From Oscillospiraceae bacterium (GTDB taxonomy: Bacteria > Bacillota > Clostridia > UMGS1840): a DNA stretch of 64,000 nucleotides. The notes beneath the pieces were generated by a model. That model was not told the origin of the DNA and ran no database searches. It saw nothing but the letters and a program-made list of their open reading frames with translations. A program made the position numbers and the translations under genes. The stretch is taken from contig SVKD01000009.1 in assembly GCA_015068645.1 (NCBI GenBank), positions 1 through 64,000 on the forward strand, read 5' to 3'. Positions 60,795 to 64,000 of this stretch are shown one piece after another. Every line of letters starts with the position of its first letter. Within the stretch, counting starts at the first letter, position 1.

Positions 60795-61367
60795 TTATTT
60801 TTTGATAGGATTTCCTTCCCCGTCAAAAAGCGGAAGCGGTTCTAAGTAAATATAATCAGGATTTCCAATAGCGTCGCCTTCTGCTAAGACTGCCATTTTA
60901 CCCACAATATTACCGCCTGCCAAGGTCACGAGTTTTTCCAAAGCATGAAGAGATTCTCCTGTGCTGATGACATCATCCACAATTAATACCCGTTTGCCTT
61001 GAAGCATCTTGGTTTCTCTTTCACCGATACAGAGAATCTGAGTTTTTGCAGTGGTAATTGAATCCACATCTGTAGTAATCAAATTTTTCATATACAGTTT
61101 GGGCCCTTTTCTGGCAACCACATAATGATTAACACCTTCCTGACGTGCCATTTCGCAAATCAACGGAATCCCCTTAGCTTCTGCGGTTACCAAAACATCA
61201 TGTTCAGGTGCTTTTTTTAACAGTTCTCTGGCACAGTTTTCTGTTAACTCCACATCACCGAACATAATAAAGGCTCCGATATTTAAGTTTTCTCCAATAG
61301 GGCACAACACTAACTCTCTTGTGCATCCTGCAATAGTCATTTCATAGGCTTCTCTCACGGATATCAA
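60795..61367 (-). CDS. Adenine phosphoribosyltransferase-like protein
   Basis: 190 residues. The PRPP-binding loop RVLIVDDVISTGESLHAL lies at about 124-142; VVARKGPKLYMKN and VLVTAEAKGIPLICEMA also match type I PRTases of the APRT branch. Purine salvage of adenine is likely, although it is longer and more divergent than classical Apt. The stop-to-terminator distance is short. It starts 13 bases after the 5-FCL gene and may be co-transcribed. Confidence 0.85.
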   Translation of the reverse strand: MISVREAYEMTIAGCTRELVLCPIGENLNIGAFIMFGDVELTENCARELLKKAPEHDVLVTAEAKGIPLICEMARQEGVNHYVVARKGPKLYMKNLITTDVDSITTAKTQILCIGERETKMLQGKRVLIVDDVISTGESLHALEKLVTLAGGNIVGKMAVLAEGDAIGNPDYIYLEPLPLFDGEGNPIKK

Positions 61368-61380
61368 CTCCTTTTCTTTA

Positions 61381-61968
61381 TTATACTAAACCAAATTTCA
61401 TTTTGCAAGAGATTTCTTCATTTTCTTTTGGGTGAAGTCCCTCTTCGGTGGCAACAAACATAACGGGAATATCCCATTCATTCGGAAAAACAGTCTCCGT
61501 AATCAATTCAGAAAAGCACAAACCCATGGTATTTCCGACATAATCTGCAAGATAACGGTCATAAAAACCGCCTCCGTAACCCACACGATAATTCTTTTGA
61601 TCGAAACCAACAGCAGGCACAATCACCAAATCAATTTTGTCTTTGGGAAACATTTCGTTGGAAATTGGTTCCAAAATACCAAATTTGGAAACTGAAAAAT
61701 CATTTTCTCCCGTTGCTAAAACGGCAATCATTTCCGTTTTGGAAACACATTTGGGAAACAGGCAGGTTTTCCCCATTTTCTGACATTGTTCCCATAATTC
61801 TCCGGTATCTGCCTCCCCTTTTGTACTTCGATACAGCATCACGGTTGAAGCGTTTTGAAATACCAAAGAAGAAACAACGTGATTTGTGATACAATGCGAT
61901 TTTTCTTCTTTTTGAAGCAATTGATTTCTCCGTTCCCGCAAGTTTTTTCTCAGTTCCTCTTTTTCCAT
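61381..61968 (-). CDS. 5-formyltetrahydrofolate cyclo-ligase
   Basis: 195 residues. KNLRERRNQLL at the start, MLYRSTKGEADTGELW, and the ATP/folate loop VGYGGGFYDRYLA near the end define the family. It converts 5-formyl-THF to methenyl-THF using ATP, feeding the one-carbon pool used by ThyX and the methionine genes in this window. Confidence 0.95.
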   Translation of the reverse strand: MEKEELRKNLRERRNQLLQKEEKSHCITNHVVSSLVFQNASTVMLYRSTKGEADTGELWEQCQKMGKTCLFPKCVSKTEMIAVLATGENDFSVSKFGILEPISNEMFPKDKIDLVIVPAVGFDQKNYRVGYGGGFYDRYLADYVGNTMGLCFSELITETVFPNEWDIPVMFVATEEGLHPKENEEISCKMKFGLV

Positions 61969-61984
61969 CAGAGTACCCTCCTAC

Positions 61985-62014
61985 AAAAAAAGACGGGAAT
62001 TCCCGTCTTTTTTT
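61985..62014 (-). terminator. Terminator directly after the SCIFF gene
   Basis: AAAAAGACGGG-AATT-CCCGTCTTTTT with seven T on the minus strand. It separates the SCIFF transcript from the 5-FCL gene. Confidence 0.92.
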
Positions 62015-62029
62015 ATGCACATAACGAAA

Positions 62030-62170
62030 TTATTTCTGTTCGCATTTCTGGTTTGCAACGGTGCAAGAAGTTTTGCAAGCAGACTGACAAGAAGTCTGGC
62101 ATTCGCCACAACCTTTTTTTGCTAAGTTTTCAGCTAAATTTTTAGTAGTTAAGGTTTTAATCTGTTTCAT
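62030..62170 (-). CDS. scfA: SCIFF peptide precursor (six cysteines in forty-five)
   Basis: 46 residues, ATG at 62168-62170. Leader KQIKTLTTKNLAENLAK, then the core with all six Cys: KKGCGECQTSCQSACKTSC, followed by TVANQKC. This is the ranthipeptide precursor conserved across Clostridia. Its partner, the radical SAM maturase ScfB (about 450 residues), normally lies next to it. Here a terminator and the 5-FCL gene follow and the TIGR04086 membrane gene precedes, so the maturase is not at this locus. Confidence 0.95.
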   Translation of the reverse strand: MKQIKTLTTKNLAENLAKKGCGECQTSCQSACKTSCTVANQKCEQK

Positions 62171-62187
62171 AATGGTTAATTCCTTTC

Positions 62188-62580
62188 TTATCTTTTGCGT
62201 TTTGTTTTTTTCGCATTTATTCCGAAGATTCCGCCAATCATTGACAAAATCAAAAGAATCAAACTGTTTGGAATGCGGAGAGTTTTTTTCACAATCAAAC
62301 TAAGGATAAAATACCCCAGAATGAAAATAACTCCAGCCCAAAATCCATTGACAAAACCTTTTCTCTTGGCACGCTTTGCTCCGCGATAGCCGGTGATAAA
62401 GGCTGCCAGATAGGTAAGGATTCCGACTATCCAAGGCGCGTACTCTATGGGTAAGGTGAAAACATAAAAGACGAGTGCCGAAATCGCCACCGTACTGATT
62501 AAAAACAGCCAGCCTGTGATGGCTGCACCAATCGCCCGTTTACTCACGGAAGAAACACCTTCTCTTTCGGAACCATTCAT
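62188..62580 (-). CDS. TIGR04086 family membrane protein
   Basis: 130 residues with four hydrophobic helices and a basic tail. The TGYRGAKRAKRKGFVNGFWAG loop between helices 2 and 3 is the typical signature. Usually encoded beside yajC and SCIFF in Clostridia, as here. Function unknown, possibly in peptide export or sensing. AAGGAG before the ATG. Confidence 0.9.
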   Translation of the reverse strand: MNGSEREGVSSVSKRAIGAAITGWLFLISTVAISALVFYVFTLPIEYAPWIVGILTYLAAFITGYRGAKRAKRKGFVNGFWAGVIFILGYFILSLIVKKTLRIPNSLILLILSMIGGIFGINAKKTKRKR

Positions 62581-62635
62581 TCTCTATCACTCCTTATGAT
62601 ATTAGATATCATATCTTATGCGTGATGGAATGAAA

Positions 62636-62935
62636 CTATGCTTTTTCTGATTGTCTTACTTCTTTGATTGCCCATTTGTGTAAAGTAAGAGTGCTTTTTT
62701 CATTTTCACTACTTTTGCCGGTTTCAATGATAATAGTAGTATCTTTTATTTGAACCACCTTACCTTCAATACCGCCAATGCTGATGATCTTATTACCTTT
62801 TTCTAACGAAGCAACCATTTCATTATGTTTTTTCTTTCTTTTCTTATCGGGCAATATGATTAACAGATAGAAAAAAACTAACATTAAAATCAGCGGCAGA
62901 AAAGTTGTAACAGTTGTCATTAATTCTGCAGGCAT
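62636..62935 (-). CDS. yajC: Preprotein translocase subunit YajC
   Basis: 99 residues: one helix (LPLILMLVFFYLLIILPDKKR) then the YajC core KKKHNEMVASLEKGNKIISI, GGIEGKVVQIKDTTIIIETG. Accessory to SecDF in protein export. Upstream of TIGR04086 and SCIFF on the same strand. Confidence 0.95.
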   Translation of the reverse strand: MPAELMTTVTTFLPLILMLVFFYLLIILPDKKRKKKHNEMVASLEKGNKIISIGGIEGKVVQIKDTTIIIETGKSSENEKSTLTLHKWAIKEVRQSEKA

Positions 62936-63053
62936 TCACTTCACCTTCTTTCAAGAACACGTTTTGATTTTCGCATATTATTATACACTATAATCAATAA
63001 ATTTTCAAGTATTTTTAGGAAATTCTTTCATTTTTCGGCAGATTTTTAAAAAA

Positions 63054-64000
63054 CTAATCTGCTTTATGCCATTTTACTCCTTCGCGAGTATCTTCAATCA
63101 CAATTCCCATAGCAAGAAGCTCTGCACGAATTTCATCTGCACGGGCAAAATTCTTTTCTTTTTTTGCTTGAGTTCGTTCTGCAATTTTTTCTTCAATCAA
63201 AGCCACATCCACATCAGATGATTCTTCTTCTCTTGCAATGTTCAATACACCGGTTAATTCCAAAAGAATCGCTTTTGCAGCTTCCACGTAACCCTTGGTG
63301 GCATTTTCTTTGGTTTTGGTGTTGATTTCTCGAACCAGTTCAAAAATGATACCGATAGCTTCTGCAGTGTTTAAATCGTCATCCATTGCGGTGATGAATT
63401 TTTCACGGTAGGAATCCAAGGATGCCTGTTCTTCTGCAGTAATCGCAGTGTCCGCCACTTTATCGGATAAGAATTCCAGGTTTTTCATACAGGTTACAAT
63501 TCTTCCTAAGCCTGTTTTCGCCTGTTCCAACAGTTCATCAGAGAAGTTGATCGGACTTCTGTAATGTGCAGACAGCATAAAGAAACGAAGTACATCATAG
63601 GGGAATTTTTCCGCTAAGTCACGAACGGTGAAGAAATTGCCAAGAGATTTAGACATTTTTCTGTTATCAATATTGATGTAGCCATTATGCATCCAGTAGT
63701 TTGCGAAAGGAACACCGTTTGCCGCTTCAGACTGTGCAATTTCGTTTTCGTGATGAGGGAAAGACAAATCTTTACCGCCGCAATGAATATCAATGGTTTT
63801 ACCTAAGTATTCATTCACCATGGCACTGCATTCGATATGCCAACCGGGACGACCTTCTCCCCAAGGACATTCCCAAGCCGGTTCTCCTTCTTTTTTCGCT
63901 TTCCAAATAGCAAAGTCCATAGGGTCCTTTTTATCTTCATTCACGTTGATTCTGGCGCCTGCTTCCAGGTCTTCCAAGGGCTGATGAGAGAGCTTTCCGT
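63054..64000 (-). CDS. cysS: Cysteinyl-tRNA synthetase, 3' part (continues beyond the window)
   Basis: About 315 C-terminal residues; the frame stays open to the right edge through GKLSHQPLEDLEAGARI, so the start lies outside. WHIECSAM, HCGGKDLSFPHHENEIAQSE (zinc and HIGH-type region) and KMSKSLGNFFTVRD (KMSKS loop) are intact, followed by the anticodon-binding helices and a short C-terminal domain. It charges tRNA-Cys. Confidence 0.97.
   Translation of the reverse strand, partial: GKLSHQPLEDLEAGARINVNEDKKDPMDFAIWKAKKEGEPAWECPWGEGRPGWHIECSAMVNEYLGKTIDIHCGGKDLSFPHHENEIAQSEAANGVPFANYWMHNGYINIDNRKMSKSLGNFFTVRDLAEKFPYDVLRFFMLSAHYRSPINFSDELLEQAKTGLGRIVTCMKNLEFLSDKVADTAITAEEQASLDSYREKFITAMDDDLNTAEAIGIIFELVREINTKTKENATKGYVEAAKAILLELTGVLNIAREEESSDVDVALIEEKIAERTQAKKEKNFARADEIRAELLAMGIVIEDTREGVKWHKAD

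Overview
The window comes from a low-GC, Gram-positive, endospore-forming anaerobe of the class Clostridia. The evidence is the sporulation genes (sigG, spoVT, spmA/spmB, a SpoVB-type flippase, a YqzL-like protein), the SCIFF peptide with its TIGR04086 membrane neighbour, surface proteins with S-layer homology (SLH) and 'copper amine oxidase-like' stalk domains, and feoAB, ahpC, a 2[4Fe-4S] ferredoxin and a B12-type methionine pathway. I cannot name the species. About 65 protein genes, one tRNA-Gln, many terminators and several dispersed repeats can be supported.

Region 1 (1-2.2 kb): a MerR/GyrI-like regulator, two weak ORFs, and a gene-poor stretch with decayed hairpin-plus-tail repeats. Region 2 (2.2-19.3 kb) is the most distinctive part. 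On the minus strand a LytS-type histidine kinase and a SARP-type (winged-helix/BTAD-like) response regulator lie next to an oxidoreductase-STAS pair. A tightly packed seven-gene operon follows: GGDEF diguanylate cyclase, unknown membrane-anchored protein, (p)ppGpp synthetase, HD hydrolase, STAS, multidomain SpoIIE-type phosphatase, HATPase-like protein. A four-gene cell-surface operon lies beside them. Three of these operons carry the same promoter element, a TTTGTCA direct repeat with 11-bp period lying exactly 9 bp upstream of a -10-like hexamer. This suggests that the local response regulator drives the whole island.

Region 3 (19.3-29.4 kb): an ahpC/AhpF-like peroxide operon, an MFS-SDR pair, a 1.8-kb segment bounded by 73-bp direct repeats (DUF5662, TraX-like, a gene remnant), a SpoVB-like flippase, sigG, a small lipoprotein and an MscS channel. 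Region 4 (29.6-36.5 kb): an AraC regulator; a membrane protein ending in a perfectly periodic Cys-x-x tail, followed at once by a radical SAM/SPASM enzyme (a candidate peptide-modification system); an SLH-LRR-transglutaminase surface protein; and spoVT.

Region 5 (36.5-51.1 kb): DUF975, aldose epimerase, feoAB, DUF1846, a cation/proton antiporter, tRNA-Gln, and a six-gene minus-strand run tagA/wecG-thyX-uppP-ftsK-(homocysteine methyltransferase/MTHFR)-(pterin-binding methyltransferase). Region 6 (51.2-64 kb): an amidase-holin pair, a stalk-domain lipoprotein, mnmE, spmAB, a YmfI-like SDR and GNAT pair, ferredoxin, exonuclease III, a cluster of very small proteins, YqzL-like, apt, 5-FCL, an orphan SCIFF precursor, TIGR04086, yajC and the 3' part of cysS running off the right edge.
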